Shown piece after piece: positions 33,575-33,821 of a stretch of DNA of 33,821 bases. Below the pieces are notes generated by a model. That model saw only the letters and a program-made list of their open reading frames with translations, was not told the DNA's origin and did no database searches. This DNA is from an uncultured Prevotella sp. (GTDB lineage: Bacteria; Bacteroidota; Bacteroidia; Bacteroidales; Bacteroidaceae). Position 1 is the stretch's first letter; the number at the start of each line of letters is the position of its first letter. The stretch spans positions 1 through 33,821 of the forward strand of contig CALIZL010000107.1 in the NCBI GenBank assembly GCA_938028745.1, given 5' to 3'. The translations under genes and the position numbers were made by a program.

Positions 33575-33821
33575 CAACAAACTTAAAATCATTGGTTTTA
33601 TTTTATAAAACCACATCTATTTACCATCCCTTTCTAGCGGAAATTTAGGTTGTAAAGCACCAAAAATGCCGTTAATTCCATCCTTGCGCACCTCTTATCT
33701 TGTCTATTTTTGAGAACACAACCTGCATTTAGTACCATTTTGCCTTTCTAGTTTGGTTGGAAGTCCGATTTTTTTCAAGCCCAAATACACCCATTTTACC
33801 CCTAAAAACCCACTTTTCGAT
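33575..33821 (-). repeat. F1 dispersed repeat, copy C (cut by the window end)
   Basis: Aligns with the start of copy B, sharing TTTATAAAACCAC-like, TTCTAGCGG / TTCTAGCGA, TTTGCCTTTCTAGTTTGGTTG-like and CCCCTAAAAACCCACTTT blocks. It is in the same orientation as copy B. The 22-bp array would lie just beyond the window. The stretch 33455-33574 before it shows nothing recognisable. Confidence 0.8.

Overview
The window looks like chromosomal DNA from a Prevotella-type Bacteroidetes. Several things point there. Upstream of many genes lie motifs of the Bacteroidetes promoter type (TTTG, about 16-20 bp, TAnnTTTG). The primary sigma factor is of the short Bacteroidetes kind, without region 1.1. There is a C10 (interpain/streptopain-like) protease with a C-terminal sorting-like tail, a PPi-dependent phosphofructokinase, and a threonine operon with a phosphoglycerate-mutase-like protein in place of classical ThrB. 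The genus is inferred from gene content, not from a marker gene.

Layout. 1-760: octamer-periodic repeat, tRNA-Ser(CGA) with terminator, and a long hairpin. 757-7469 (minus): a GH125 mannosidase downstream of a thrA / PGM-like homoserine kinase / thrC operon. 7878-9010 (plus): an AAA-type ATPase behind a promoter followed by a nested palindrome. 9011-10299: non-coding and repeat-rich. 10300-20581 (minus): a flippase-like membrane protein, PepD dipeptidase and radical SAM activase; then YgiQ and YaaA; then a PlsC-like acyltransferase, a large amidase/xanthan-lyase-like secreted protein and a 105-aa protein; then an 89-aa protein. 20747-23611 (plus): pfp and a membrane-anchored GH25 lysozyme. 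23612-24960: a second repeat-rich block. 24962-25447 (plus): a Cys/His-rich small protein, converging on the minus-strand C10 protease (25667-28114) across a strong bidirectional terminator. 28593-33210 (plus): rpoD, a small secreted protein, an HPrK-like kinase / S26B-type peptidase / PqqD cassette, and an ATP-grasp-like protein. 33254-33821: a third repeat-rich block that runs off the end.

The most unusual content is non-coding. A repeat of about 650 bp (called F1 here), with a 7 x 22-bp tandem array inside, occurs twice in inverted orientation about 15 kb apart and a third time, truncated, at the window end. Each F1 copy lies next to a full or remnant copy of a roughly 200-bp palindromic element (F2) with terminal inverted repeats. 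A third low-complexity type (F3) shows 8-nt periodicity. None of them has a credible ORF. Among the genes, the HPrK-like / S26B / PqqD cassette resembles part of a peptide-modification (RiPP-like) system with no visible precursor.

All calls come from reading the sequence and the translations; no database search was run.
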